From Anas platyrhynchos (taxonomy: Eukaryota; Chordata; Aves; Anseriformes; Anatidae): a DNA stretch of 64,000 bases. The notes below the pieces were generated by a model, which worked only from the letters and a program-made list of their open reading frames with translations, was not told the origin of the DNA and searched no databases. The first letter of the stretch is position 1, and every line of letters starts with the position of its first letter. The stretch lies in contig NC_092621.1 of the NCBI RefSeq assembly GCF_047663525.1, positions 75,506,501 through 75,570,500 of the forward strand, written 5' to 3'. The position numbers and the translations under genes were made by a program. This document shows positions 50,680 through 63,500 of this stretch, piece by piece.

Positions 50680-53220
50680 TACAGGAACGTGAGACTTGAC
50701 AATCACACAGCAGCTGTGGTTGGATGGCACCTTTGGAGATCTTATAGTCCACCCCTCTGCTCAGAGCTGGGCTAGCTACAGCCGGCTGCCTAGGACTCTG
50801 AAGTTGGTATTTGAATATTTTTTTTTTTAATATCTCTAGCGATAGAGACTCCAACCTCTCTGGGATTATTATTTTTTTTTTTTTACTGTAAGACTATTTC
50901 TTGGAATGCTTTTTTTCTCCTGTTGAAATACAGCAGATTTTGTTTAAATGTGTGCCCGGTGCTTTGTGGTCTGTTGAGAGGACTATGTCGCCAACTTCTG
51001 AACGCCCTCCTATAGGTATTTATCCCCTGAGCATTCATTTCTCCAGGTGCACGGTCCCAGCTCTCTCTTCCTCTCCTCTTACAACATGCTCCAACTCCTG
51101 ATCTGTCATCTTGTCCCATTGCTGGGCTTGTTCTGCTGTGCCCATGCCTCTTGTACTGGGGAGCCCAGAAGAGGATAATACACTCTGTTTACCACTGATG
51201 AGACACAGGGGGAAGGATCGCTTCCCTTCACCTGCTGGCAGCTGCCTGCCTGAAGCAGTCCACCAGGCTGTTGGCTTGCTTTGCCATGAGGTATATTGTT
51301 GGCTTACAGTTAACTTTTCCACCAGGATTTGGTGTGTGTGTATGTGTGTGTGGTGGTGGCTGTTGCGTTATTCTTCTGCCACGCTGCTTTTTTAAGCCAG
51401 ACAGACCCCAGCATGTACTGCTACATGGGGCTATTCCTGCCAGGTGCAGGACTTTGCACTTCCTCTTGCTGAATTCATGTTGAATTTCACGATCTTCCTG
51501 CCAGCCCGCTTCTCCAGCTTGTTGAAGTCCCTCTGAACTGCCATACAACCATCTGGCTGGCCAGGTGTTCCACCCAGTTCTGTATCACCAGCAAACTCGC
51601 CGAGGGTGTGCCCATTCCCATCATGTAGGTCATTAATGGGAATGTTTAACAGGAGCCCTGTTACTGACTCCAGACATACTCAGCTGCTGACTGCCCTCCA
51701 GCTGGAGCTTGAGGGATCACAGCAATTCCAGCTCAGCAGTTCAGCCCGTTGAGTCCACTTCACTGTACGTGTGCTTAGCTTGTGCCTCATCAGCTTTTCT
51801 GTGAGGATGTTATGGGAGGCGGTGGTGAAAGCCCTCTTCAAGTTGAGATAAACAACATCAGTGCTGTCCTCTTAACCAGCAAGCCAGTCACGTCCTTGCA
51901 GATAGTATTGGGTTGGTTAAACATGACTAGACTTGAATAAATCCATGCTGACTTCTCGTCACTCTGTCCTTTACGTGTTTCGAAATGGTTTCCAATCTAA
52001 TTTGCTTGATTAACTTCCCTGGGTTTCAGGTGAGGCTGATGGGCCTGTAAATCCCTCAGTAAACCTTGGTGGAGAGATGAGTGACATTGGTTGTTGCTGT
52101 TGTCCCCCATGCTTCCCATCTTCAGGAACCTCCCCTCATCATCATCATAAAGACAAGATAATCAAAACTGACATTAGTGACATCGCCTGGCTCCATCAGT
52201 GCTTGTGGGGCCATTCCACCGTGTCCAATGGGTTTGTGTCTGTCCAGTTTGCTGAAATGTTACCTAACCTGGTGGTCCTCAACTGTTGTTAAGTTTTCCT
52301 TTTTCCAGACTTTATGACTGGCCCTGGAGGCCTTACATTCTTGAAAGTCTTAACAGTAAAGGCTGAGGTGAAGAAGGCACTGAGGGCGTTGGCCTTTTCT
52401 GTGTCCTTTGTCATCAGGTTCTCTGCCCTATTCAATACCAGGACTGCATTTTCCTTATTCTTTGTTTTGCTGCTGATTATACCCACAGAAGCCTTTTATT
52501 GTTCTCATCCTCTGCCAGATTCAGCTCCATCCCGCTAATCCCATCCCTGCATGCTCATACAGTGTCTCTATATTCCTTCTGGGTCATCAGTCCCTGCTGC
52601 TGCCTCTTTTGTGCTGGCTTTTTATATTAGAATTTAGTCAAGAGCTCCTTGTTGGTGTATATGCAGACCTTCAGCCACCTTTGCTGGATTTTCTGCTTAC
52701 TGGGATGGACCAGTTTTGAGGCTGGAGAGGTGCTCTATAAAAATCAGCTGGCTCTCATGGATGCCTTGTCTCTTCCAAACCGTATTCGTTCTTCCTTGCA
52801 GATCCATGAAGAAGCCAAAGTCTCCTCCCTGTAAGTCTGAGGTTGTGATCCTGCTCTTTGCTTTGCTTCTGCATCTCAGAGGCCTTAACTCCACCAGGTC
52901 ATACCTGCTGTAGCTGAGGCAGCTATCTGCTTTCATGAGCTTCATTCAGATCTTCATTTTTTTGTACGAATAGCTGTACTAAAGTTCAGTGAAGCATCTC
53001 CCCTTGACAGCTTATTAATCCCCTGCATGTCAGTAAGTTCTCATTGATGCACTACAAAAACCCATTTAGACTGGTGTCACTTCTGCTGTGTTGTCCCTCC
53101 GGTATGTATCAGCATGGTTCAAGTCACCCATGAGGGCTAGGACCTCTGAATGTGAGGCTTCTACCAGTAAATTCCTGCAGGTCGGGAGGACAGAGGGAGG
53201 ACTGCCAGTTTGGTTGAAGA
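50680..53220 (-). mobile_element. Long CR1 LINE copy (endonuclease to 3' end), inactivated
   Basis: On the minus strand, CR1 ORF2 landmarks occur in order. Near 53100-53160 is EASHSEVLALMGDLNHADTY (endonuclease, MGDFNHPDI-type motif). Near 52830 is GGDFGFFMDL. Near 52380-52430 is MTKDTEKANALSAFFTSAFT. The RT region in 51600-52300 includes FAGDTELG at about 51575-51600, where the family has FADDTKLGG, so an active-site Asp is lost. KRKCKVLHLA is near 51460. The 3' UTR/tail runs down to about 50700. Stops and frameshifts are frequent. Length is about 2.5 kb of a full-length 4.5 kb; the 5' part is missing. It is antisense to SNX30. Confidence 0.9.
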
Positions 53221-53679
53221 GCCTTTCTCTTAATAGTGTTGGTTCCTATAGTTGCTGTGGGTCACAAATAACAGTGATTGAGAATTCACTTCAGCATGAA
53301 GCTCTTCTCCTGACTTTTGGGAAATTCTGTGGCTTTCTTCCCAAGTGAGTGGAGAGGTTATGCTACGTAATGGATGTAAATGTCCTGAACCACATTTCTT
53401 AAGCTGTGGAGCTTTTAGATATAAGCACTTATCTGCCACATGCTTGTCTTGTTCCTATAACTTGAGTTTTGGATGGCTGTTTGAAGGAACTGCTGTCTCT
53501 TCTGTTGCCTGGTGTGTGTGCATGCGTGTCTGGCAGGTCATTTCTAGGCAGTAAAAGAACTGACTCAAACCTGGCATGGCTTCCAACTTGCTATCAGTGC
53601 TCTACCAATAGTCAAACTGCTGGAGGAATCTAGTATCCTGTTGGTCTTAATGGTGGTGATTAGAGCTGCTTTCTTTAGC

Positions 53680-53762
53680 TGTTTTGGAGGTGTCCCATGG
53701 CAGGGGGTTGGAACTGGGTGGTCTTTAAGGTCCCTTGCAACCCAAACTATTCTGTGATCTTA
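53680..53762 (+). mobile_element. CR1 LINE 3' tail, plus orientation
   Basis: GGCAGGGGGTTGGAACTGGG through GGTCCCTTGCAACCC and ACTATTCTGTGATCT is the diagnostic CR1 3' end, 5'-truncated to under 100 bp. It lies about 450 bp beyond the head of the longer antisense CR1. Confidence 0.9.
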
Positions 53763-54253
53763 CTGAAAGGACAGAGTTCTTGTCTCCTTACCGTAGCCAG
53801 CCTGGGGTGTAATGGTGTGGAAGCACATTCATCAAAGCATGGCATAGTTGCTTTCAGTTGCCTTCATTATAGAAGTAGGAATTTATTGGTAAGGGTGCTT
53901 TAGTGATACCTTACCGTATAGGTGCTCTAGAATTATAGTGAAGCTCTATGTGGTGGTCTCTTTGTGATCTGCATCTTCTCAGTACAGCCAATTTCTGTGG
54001 AATTTGCAATTCCCTTCTCTTATGACCAAGGCAAAGGGATGGCTAACACGTGGACAAACACTTGCATTAAAGTAACTGTCTTAGTAATGTTACTTTTTAA
54101 AACTTGCCATCTGGTAAAAATGAGCATGGCTTCTACTGTACAACTGAATTACTACTTTGTGGGTCTTATTTTAACTTAATGGAGGGAGGGAGGGATATAC
54201 TTTGAGGTTTAATTCAGTGTTGCACAGCTTTCATGGTCTTTTCAAAAGCATTG
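53763..54253 (+). other. SNX30: SNX30 intron 1, nothing recognised
   Basis: There is no exon or transposon I can support. A short (GGGA)n stretch lies near 54181-54194. Confidence 0.65.
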
Positions 54254-54291
54254 CTTTAATGGCGGTTTAATGAGACAGCACTGAAAACATA

Positions 54292-54477
54292 TTAAAAATG
54301 TACATACAGGAACTCAGTTCTTAGCTTCAGCTGGATTTTAGAAGGGTGAGTCTTGGCAATGGCTTTTTGTAAGCCATTGTGGAAAAAGTTATGCTTGGTG
54401 GTCGGAAAGAATCTTTTGGGCTGCTTCTGCTGGAACTTCTCGGGCCTAGCAGAGCTGCTGGATGCTCTCTGAGCTCC
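54292..54477 (-). CDS. Candidate 3'-terminal exon of an unknown minus-strand transcript (weak)
   Basis: On the strand opposite SNX30, a good 3' splice site (branch-like TTACTAGAC, then CTCCCCTTCTCCCCACCAG) precedes an open frame of 61 codons beginning GAQRASSSSARPEKF and ending FLYVHF-stop. Two ATTAAA hexamers (54266-54271 and 54255-54260) follow about 20-35 bp after the stop. The peptide is basic, rich in K/Q/F/H and contains QPKRFFPTTKHNFFHNGL. I do not recognise it. It could be a real small gene or lncRNA exon, an old retrocopy end, or coincidence. No upstream partner exon was identified, so the coding assignment is tentative. Confidence 0.2.
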   Translation of the reverse strand, partial: GAQRASSSSARPEKFQQKQPKRFFPTTKHNFFHNGLQKAIAKTHPSKIQLKLRTEFLYVHF

Positions 54478-54552
54478 CTGGTGGGGAGAAGGGGAGAGTC
54501 TAGTAACATAGGATAAGCAGATTAAAGGCTCTTTTTTCTGCTGTTTGTGCAC

Positions 54553-57500
54553 ATCCTTCTCTATAGGTTCCTTAGGGGGTTGTGATAAATGTCAGGCAGC
54601 ATTGTCCCTGTAACTAATGATCAGAGGGGTAGAGGGTAGAGCCCAAGGCCTTCCTGTTGACGTACTGATCTGGGAGACATCAGCTCCAGGATTAATCTGC
54701 AAGCTGTTGTCCTGGTGTCTTCTAGCATCGTGGGCTACTTCTGTGCTATCTCAAATAGATCATCTGGCTGTCACACTAGCCACTCTCTTCCTTATCTGAG
54801 ATGGGAAGTTGGTCTCTGTAAAATAGGTCAGGAGATGAGACAGGAGCTCTTAAAGTGCAAGGAGATGCAGCTTAGTGTTGCTACTTGAAAATCTGTTCAG
54901 GATCTCAAGGACAGTTTAGATGTTGCAACTTGCGGTTGATTTCAGTATGCAGAAGGCGAAGCACCTATTAAAAATGGTATTTGTTCATGTGTATTTCTGA
55001 ATTAACTTCACTGATACTCGTTCTCTGCAGGCCATGAGCAAGATCTTAAATGCTGAGCTGCCATGACTCCTTAAGCTGTGTCTGCCTGAGCCTGCTGTGC
55101 AGTGCAGTTGAGGCTCCAAGCTGTTGTGGCTGGGGAAAATCAATCCCATCACTAGGCTGAAAGGGGACAGAAAGCTGTCTCTGCATTCCACCCCCAATGA
55201 AAAAAAACAAACAAAACAAAAAACACCACCACTGCCACAACAAAACAAACAAACAAAAAAACAACACCAATACCAACCAACCAAAACCCCATACTTTGCA
55301 GTTTGTGGCAGTTACGGCCTTAAGGTAACAAACCTCATAGTAAATTCTTGAAAAGCAAATGCATCTCTTTCTCTTACAGTGACTAAGGGCAAGGTAACTC
55401 ACGGCAGCTAGCTACTAGCAGCACTGCAGTGACAAGCTGGGGGTGGAAAACATGCAGTGAGTTGCAGCTGTTTAATGAGTTAGAATTCCCAGTGCTGGAC
55501 CAGCCTACAGAACAATCTGACAGATTAATTTCTGGAATGCGTTTTATGGGAAAATAAAACTAGGGGGGTAGGAGGAGGTGTTGTCTTCAGTTGTAGGTAA
55601 ACTTTGAATGCCCAATCTGTTGATTCTTAGCCAAGTATTTCACAGAAATCATAACATGTCTGAATACTTATGTTGGGGACATGAATTTGTGGGTCTAGTT
55701 GAAATTGTTCTGAAAATAAAGGCAATAATCCAACGTACATACAACAGGCACTGAAAGACTTCAGCCAGCAGCTCTGCTTAGAATGGTCATCAAAGCATAA
55801 ATTGTTCTTGAGAACATCACTGCCTTGTGACCACATCCAGAGTTTCTGCAGTGTTTCTTCAATGCTGCCATAAGCAGTGGATGAGAAGCTGCTTTGGAAG
55901 GGAGAATAAATCCTAAAGACAGACTTCTGCTTGACTCAGGTTTGTGTTTTTATGGGTCTTAAGTTGAAGAGAACTACACTAGTGTATGGGGGAAAAGGCA
56001 TCAGAAACTCTGTTCTCCAGGGGAAAAAAAAAAAGTGTAAACAGCATCTGGCTTTACTTGCTTCTAAATGGTGCCCTAAAATAGAGGAGTGTGGACCTTC
56101 CTGTGAGGAATAGAACAAATGTCACCGTCTAGGAAAGGAATGGTGGCAGTGGTTCGTAGTGTTGTGAATGATCAGATGGCTTATGGGCCTGGCTCTTTGT
56201 TCTTCTGTGCTCTAACCTCAAGCTGACCTTAAGCCTGAAAAAACAAGCTCTGCTAAACCACCCTAACACTGCATGTCCGATGAATGCTAGTAGCCTTTCA
56301 AATCCAAAATACCGACACGTGACAAAGCTTCTCCCTGTCACATTTACCAAGGAAGCTGTTACTACACTGCCTCAAAGCTGTGTCCTCACAGAGAATTGCT
56401 GCCTTACCCTGCTTTAAAGGAACTGGCTGTATCCTTCTGAACGGCATCCTAGGATCAAAAAAAAATACCTTAATGTCTGTCTGTGTAGTTGGTCTCGCTT
56501 CTTCAGTAACTTTGAATGATAGGATGTGTTTCCTGAAAAGAATATGCTGCAGTGCAGGTCTTGCTCAAGGGCAGAGAAGCCTCCTCCCCCTTGGTGCTGC
56601 ATATGGTGTTAGCAACAGCTATTTTCTACAACTACAAGCTCAACAGTGAAAGCACTGACACATTTAGGAGTGGTAAATTACTACTATAGACAATACTCAA
56701 ACCCATGCTTATCTGGGTAGAATTGGCACCTTTGCTGTAGCTTTTTAGATGCTAGTATAAGGCCAGCTGGAAGTGAAAGTCGTGGTGGCTGCCAATACAA
56801 AGCTGTGTTTTGGACTGTCACCAAGAAAATCCCTGGAAAGATTTTAATCAATACCACTTATTGCCAGTGATCAGCTGGGGCTCTTCAGGATTTGTATGCT
56901 GACTTTCATTTCGCTGACCACAGTGCTTCTGGATCAGTATGCTGCATGTGAAGCTGTGTGTGCTAGCTGTCTGTCTGTGCCACATGGCTGTCACAAGCCT
57001 AGGCCATATATATCAAAGGTGTTTCTGTAGACAAATTAGACTGTAAATCACATAACTTGTTTCTTACCTGTCTCTCTCCAGATTAGTTGCTTCTCATAGT
57101 GTGAGGAAATACTGCACGGGTGATTTTCCTCACTTGCCTTCCTTGAAATGGAGAGTGAAGCAATTTAATTTTTATTTTTTTTCTTCTAGCAGATATACAC
57201 TTTGTTTATTTCCCCCTTATAGAGCAAATGCAATTTTGCTGGAAAATGTCTTGTTTATCAGCAAATGTGATAGAGGACTATCTCTTACACTGTACCCGCA
57301 TGAACTGAGAGCTCCCCCAAGAACACACTCCTCCAGCTCTTCCAGAGTTTGAGACGAGAACATGGGGTGAATAGATGGTCTGACTTGCGGTCGTGAAACT
57401 CTACTGATCCTGTGTGGGGGGAATGCTTATAATGCAGCCCATTTAAAATGGTTAGCACAAGAAACCCACATCATAATGCAATATGGAAATGTATCATTGC

Positions 57501-60500
57501 CTGTTTAAATACAGTACTGATCAGGATAGAGTGCTTTTCAGCCTTTTATAATCTTTTCTTTCCTTCCTGTTTCTTCCTTCTTCTCCCCACCTCCTTCCTT
57601 TCCCCTCCCCCCCCCCAAAAAAAAATACCAAAAACAAACAAACAAACAAAAAACAACAAGCCACACCTTTGCATCTCTTTGCATTTTAAAAATATTGCTT
57701 TTCACTCCTGGGAGCATCTCAGCTGTATCAGTACTTCGGTATCACTGGTATCAGAAGATGAAGTCTGACCCAGCTAAATCTGCTTCTCCTACTAGAGCAT
57801 GAACAGGAAAAAGTGATGCAGGGTATGTCTGCAGAACTTTGACACAACGTCGTTTGTCTCTAGGAGAAAGCAGTTTAGTTTAGACAAGCTTAACAAACTG
57901 TTCCATCTGTAATTAGATATAAATCTGCCTTCTTGGATTGGGGATGACTCCTAGTCACATGCTGGATTCAGAGTTTTCCTGCTCGTGGTCTGATCCCTGG
58001 CTGCTGCTCTGCTCTTTGAAGGGTCAGAGCTAAGGTTCCGAAAACAGACCTTTCAACAAAGCCCCGTGTTTGTTAGATGTGCTAATTAAAGGTGCTCTTT
58101 AGCATGTTAGAATGGGTGATGCTCTTCCAGTGTGCACAGAAGCCTTCTGATAGTAATTAAAGTCTTGTAACAAGCAATACTCTTGAAGCAAACTCCTTGC
58201 AGATGGACATGGAACCTAACACAGCTAGAGGACAGTAATTAAAGTCTTGATTCAAGCGGTCTGCATTTTCTAAATGTTTCTGCAAACATGTAGCTTCTGC
58301 TGTTTGTGGAGGTTTTTGTGCTCTGAGGACAGAATGGAGTAGGGTCCTGCTGCCTGTTCCCTTCTGCTGAGGACTGGAAGGACAAAATGACACAAGTCTG
58401 CTCTGCGAAAGGATGCAAATCCAAGCCTGCACAAACATTAAACTCTCTTGCTTTCCATCAGGCCACCGGCACTTTTCTGCTACTTTCTACAGCTTAAACA
58501 CGACTGTGAACTAATCTTGCTGGGTAGTTGCCAGACTGGCTTTTTTTGCTTGGAAAGTGCTTTGTAAACAGATGTAGAAGCTAGCCTTGGATCTGGGAAT
58601 GTTTCTTTGAAGAGAACAGTTCATCCTGTAGATGTGTAAAAATATCTCTTTGCATATTAAAATACCTTGCCACAGTAAGGAAGCTGTAAGATGAGGCAAG
58701 CGTCCAATAACTCCTCACTTTGCCTTCTGTTCGAAGGATAGAGGGAAGTGCGTATCAGCTTAGTGAGAGTTAATTAGTCAAAAGTATGTCCTATCCCTTT
58801 CCATTTAGAGTCCACTCCAAATAACAACCTGTTTCAGCCACCAGGTGCTTGGTCCCAAAAGTGTTTTGGCCTTTGTGTGCAAGTAGCACAGCTTATTACT
58901 ACTATTGAAAGATATGCCTTAACTGCTGTAAAAACATCTGTGAGATTCCACTCAAGATCCTCGTTTTTAAACTAACCCGAACTGCATTTAATTTTGTGTG
59001 ATATTGCACAGTTCCCCTTTCAGACTAGGAAAAGAGGCCACCCTCTTAAGAGCTCTGTGAGAAGAGACAGGCACATAGCCAGACCATACGAACAGATGGT
59101 CTGGTTGGGAATTGACACCTTCCTATAACCCCCCATGCTGCATGCACAGGAAGGCTGGAAATAAGGCATATTGTTGCTGAGTCCCTGAAGACTTCTGTGA
59201 GATGGTTAGGAGATGGGTTGTTGCTCTTGCTGAAAATACCATTTGCAGGAAGCCCTTCTATGCCCACAGTCTTGCTCTGGTTAGCTTAGCTGTGATGACT
59301 TTGGGAAAACAAACCACAGAATAAAATAACCCATCCTATAAAACTTGGCTGTTAGCCTGAGGGCAGAGGTGGGAATCCCATGACCTGCACGAGAAGGCTT
59401 GGAAAGTGCTCGTGCCAGTCATGTAGTGTCTCTGAAGTTTGCTCCAACATTTCTAGGTCCAGTCAAATAGGCTGATGTGCAGAGATACTTGTCCAAGTGC
59501 AGTACTTTGGTAAGCAGCAATGTGCCCGGGTCTTATGTGGTACCAAGCTGCATGTCATCAAGATCAGCCTTTGCATCTGGAATTCATGTGTTTTCTGCAA
59601 TACTGAGGAGTCTGTTTTCAGGCAACTCAGACCTACAGAGCAGAAATACTAGTTTGAGTGATGAGCTACAGAACAAAGTCATCAGGGCTCGTGGCTTGGC
59701 AGCGTGCTGCACTCTAACACCTATTTAAAATATCCCAAGAGCGAACTGATACGGTCTCTATCTAGTCACATCTCAGAAGCAGCTTTCTGGTTTGATGGAC
59801 AGAATACCAGTCCTACCACTGGAAGTGCAGGATTCATGCTGTGAACAAGTCTGTGACGGCTGTTAACACCAGCTTTTTTAGTGTTCTTGAGAATATTTTA
59901 CATTTAAACCATTTTAGCTTTCCAGACACCAGCAGCAGTTCTGAGTGCCTTGAAACACAAGGAGAAAAGTCTGATGGTTCCAATACTAGAAATGAAGCAG
60001 TGAGATTTTAGCTTGTAAGGTCACTGATGAAGGCAGGGTTAACTGCACCACTTGCCTCTAAACAGCAGCATTTCTTTACAGCCTGTAAATGTCTCTTATG
60101 TTATCTAATACCTGTTGATGAGAACAATGTGCTTGCAACATCAGGTAGCTTCAGGCTAACCCTTACCAGAGATGAGTTTATCCATGCTTGGACAACCTAG
60201 ATGAACCACTTCTTCCTTCATGAGCTACTCCTTCAATACCTGTGCTGTCTAGGTAAGCCATACGCTAGCTCAGGCAGGATAGATGGAAATTAACATTGAA
60301 TTTTTAGAAGCAGGGGGATTGAGTAGCTGCTCTTAGCTCACCAAGAGACTTCATGATCTTCACTTGAAGATAAGCCAATACCTACAGAATTTTAGGCCAT
60401 TTTTTTTAGTCTTTAAGGATTGAAACCTGGATGCATTTCCCAGTGTGTACTACTCCACTGGGGGAGGCTGCCTTCCAGGAGGCTGAATACCAAGCTCTTG

Positions 60501-63500
60501 AGGTTTTATTTTATGTGGATCCAAGCTGCTCTGTAAAGCCAGAGTCTTGGAAAGTCTCCTGGGGGCATGAAGGAAGTGGAAGATGAGATCAGCTGGAAAC
60601 TTCCAAACTCATTTCGCATCTCACATATGGACTTCAAGTTTATAAAATTCTGCTGATTTCTAAACTTGGATGAATTGAGCTTCTTGGTGGATTTTAGGAC
60701 CTGTTCCTGGGCAAGCTAACCAGTCATGGTGTTTAGGCTGTATAATCCACGAAAAGAATGTGAAGCTGCTTCCTTACCAGATAGCAACCTGTGTAGTTGG
60801 CAGGGCTCATACATCTCCAACAGACAGCTAGCTTCTACTTGCCCTGCACTCTAGGAAGCCAAATCCTTGCTTCTAGGGTCATCTAGTCCCATGTATGCAT
60901 AAGCTTGTGTGTCTTCAGGGATCTGCAAGCTCTGCAGGAATGTGTGAGGAGTCTGAGTGTCCATAGGCAGTTGTACAAATGTGCACAAAAGAAAGAAGTA
61001 GTCACAAACCTAGAGGCTTGAATGTTGTATTTCTGCCATAGGTTGTGATCTAGGCCTTCCTAGACCTTCACCTGCTCAGCTTCAGAAGGGGACAGCTAGC
61101 CTGAGGAGGTGAGGGACAGAGACTAAGGATCTTTGCTTTAGGAGAAACTTTGAAATTTGAAGAAATTGTGGATGCACCCTAGGACTTGAAGAGTCTGTAG
61201 CTGTAGGCAGGACCTGTCCTTCATTTCATTTACCTGGCCACCAGAAGCAGTCTTTCCTTCTCCCTGTTGTGGTTCTGCTCAGATTTGTGGCAGGATGACT
61301 ACTGTAGCAGGTGCAGTAAGGAAGAGGAAGTTTGGTTTTTGTTTTTTTCTTCCTGTGAAGAGCGGTAGGTACCTGCTAGAACTTGGACAGTGCTAATCTC
61401 TGATAATGCAGCTAGGTAATTAAAACAGCAGATGAGCAGCTACTTGGCACAGTAAAGGTGAAACTGATGCATGAGTCTGGCACTGAAGTCAGACTCTTTG
61501 TTGTATGAAACAATTAATATTAGTTAGTAGTATTTCAAATGCTCACGGGTATAACCACGCTGGCAGGGAATGGTGCAGATGGCTGCAGATCTCTTTTCCT
61601 GCCAGGCTTTGCAGGACCGACTCCTCTTTCTGTGGTAAAAGTAGACTAGAACAGATGATGCAGTCTTGCTTCCCCAACTGCAAAAAAAATCCCATAAGTC
61701 CCATGGAAGAAAGCCAGTGCCAATTAACATGATGAGGAAGTGCTCTGTCTCAGGATTGCAGCCTGAGATAATTTAGATTGCTGGGCCATCTGCTGTGACA
61801 CTTTAAAGCCTACCTCTTTCTAGCAATAGCTGAGACTAGCAAAGGGATCCAGCCTGGTGCTAAACAAAGGCTCCAGCAGTTGTGATCATTGTTTCTTATC
61901 TCGTGCAGTTAGCTAGGAGGCTCCACCCATTACTAAGGACAAACGCTTGGCTTCTAACTTGGCCTTCAGCTGCTGAAACCAATCCAAGTAGCAAGGCATG
62001 GTGCCAGCCGTGACTGTCTGGGGAGGGATCTGCCACCACAGCAGAGGCTGTGTAGCACAGTACTGCTTTAAACACACAATTCCTTTGTCCTTTCCCGTCA
62101 TCACAGCTAGCAGCCCTCCTGCTCCTGACCAGAGGTGCAATGGAAGTGTTACTTGACCTAGACCTGGAGTGGAATTCATCCAGAATGAAATTGGTAAAGC
62201 TGTCACAGCCTTCGTTTTAAGGCCTGCGACATCCCAGAGAACCCACGGCTGCAAGAACGTAGTCGAGGAGACTGGAGTAAGATTCCAGCCTTCACAAACC
62301 TCTGTCCTGCTTAAACAGTGTAAGATGTGATAGTGTGGTTATTGTCATCTCCTAACAGAACTGGTGAGGAAAGTCCCAGATCTCATGCACATGGCTGTAA
62401 GCTTCACCCCTCATCCTTCCTCCAGTTGTTCTAACACTTTGATATAGTATTGTTATATATCAGGCATATTCCATTGTACTTTTTAAGCTGTCATTTGGAA
62501 GGGTTTTGTTAACAGGCTTTCAAGAATCTCCTTTGTAATCAGGCTTAAACTGTTTCCAGAAGTTAATTCATTTCCATACTGGAAGCTTAGGACTCGACTT
62601 ACTGCAGTTCTGGCACAACTTGTCTGACACTAATGCTTATTGCACATGGGCAACGAAGAGCTGCCTGTACCTTTTGGAAATAATAACAGATTTGTCTACA
62701 TCTGCTGCGGTGCCCCAGGGCTTTCTTTGCTCTTTACTTTGCTCAGCCAAACTCTCCCGTCTAGCTGAATTGCAGATTTTCTGAACCCATCCTCTGCTTC
62801 TAATCCTGTCATGACTTCTGTTTGCTCTGTTTTCCTGACTCTAACAAAACTCTTTATCTCTTGATTTGTTGTATCCTTGCGTCTTCCTGTTTTACGGGTT
62901 ACTGCTAAGCTGAGTCTAAGCCAGATGCTGCTTCTGTGGTTCAAGATGTCTGCTTCGTGTATGAGCTGGCAAGCTGTGCCATGTTCATCCTGTGAGGACA
63001 AAGAGCATCTTGAGTGCCTTACCTTCTGATTCTTGCTCATTTGCGAGTTAAATCTGCAGCATTTCATCTGTTGGCAACCACTTCTGAGTGGTTTCTGCTG
63101 TGAGAATGCATCTAACCTCGCTGTCAGTAGGCAATAGTTCAGACCAGCCCTTCCCAAAATGTCTAGGCTCTCTCATTCCCCAAACGAGAATATATTTCCC
63201 TCCCTACTGCACAAGCCAGTCCTCAAAGTGAAGAACAGCACTAGCTGCAGGGCTGTGAAAGGCAGAGGGGCTGTCTGTAAAATCAGTGTTCTTGTGGTGG
63301 GTTTGTAACAGACTGCTAGGAACTTAGCCCCATTTTTAGCTGTTGTCAAAGGCAGACCTTCATAAGAGGCCTTAACCTGAAGCTCTCACCTGTAATTCCC
63401 AACCCTTGAGCAAAGGATGACTACTTTTGAAGACTGTCCTGGACTATCCCTGTCCAGCTGGGACATAAAAGACAGTTGCGTAAGGAATACCGATGAACAA

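Noticed and set aside
51035-52945. Plus-strand frames over the long CR1 copy
   Set aside because: Homology to CR1 pol is on the minus strand; the plus-strand frames are its shadows.
53108-53125. GGTTCAAGTC resembling a tRNA B box
   Set aside because: No A box or cloverleaf around it; it is part of the CR1 endonuclease region.
55046-55402. Minus-strand frame with an apparent hydrophobic segment
   Set aside because: The hydrophobic stretch is translation of the A/C-rich low-complexity block at 55200-55290.
61729-61775. ATGATGA...CTGA spacing resembling a C/D snoRNA
   Set aside because: No terminal stem and no clear internal C'/D' boxes or guide; the motif words are common by chance.
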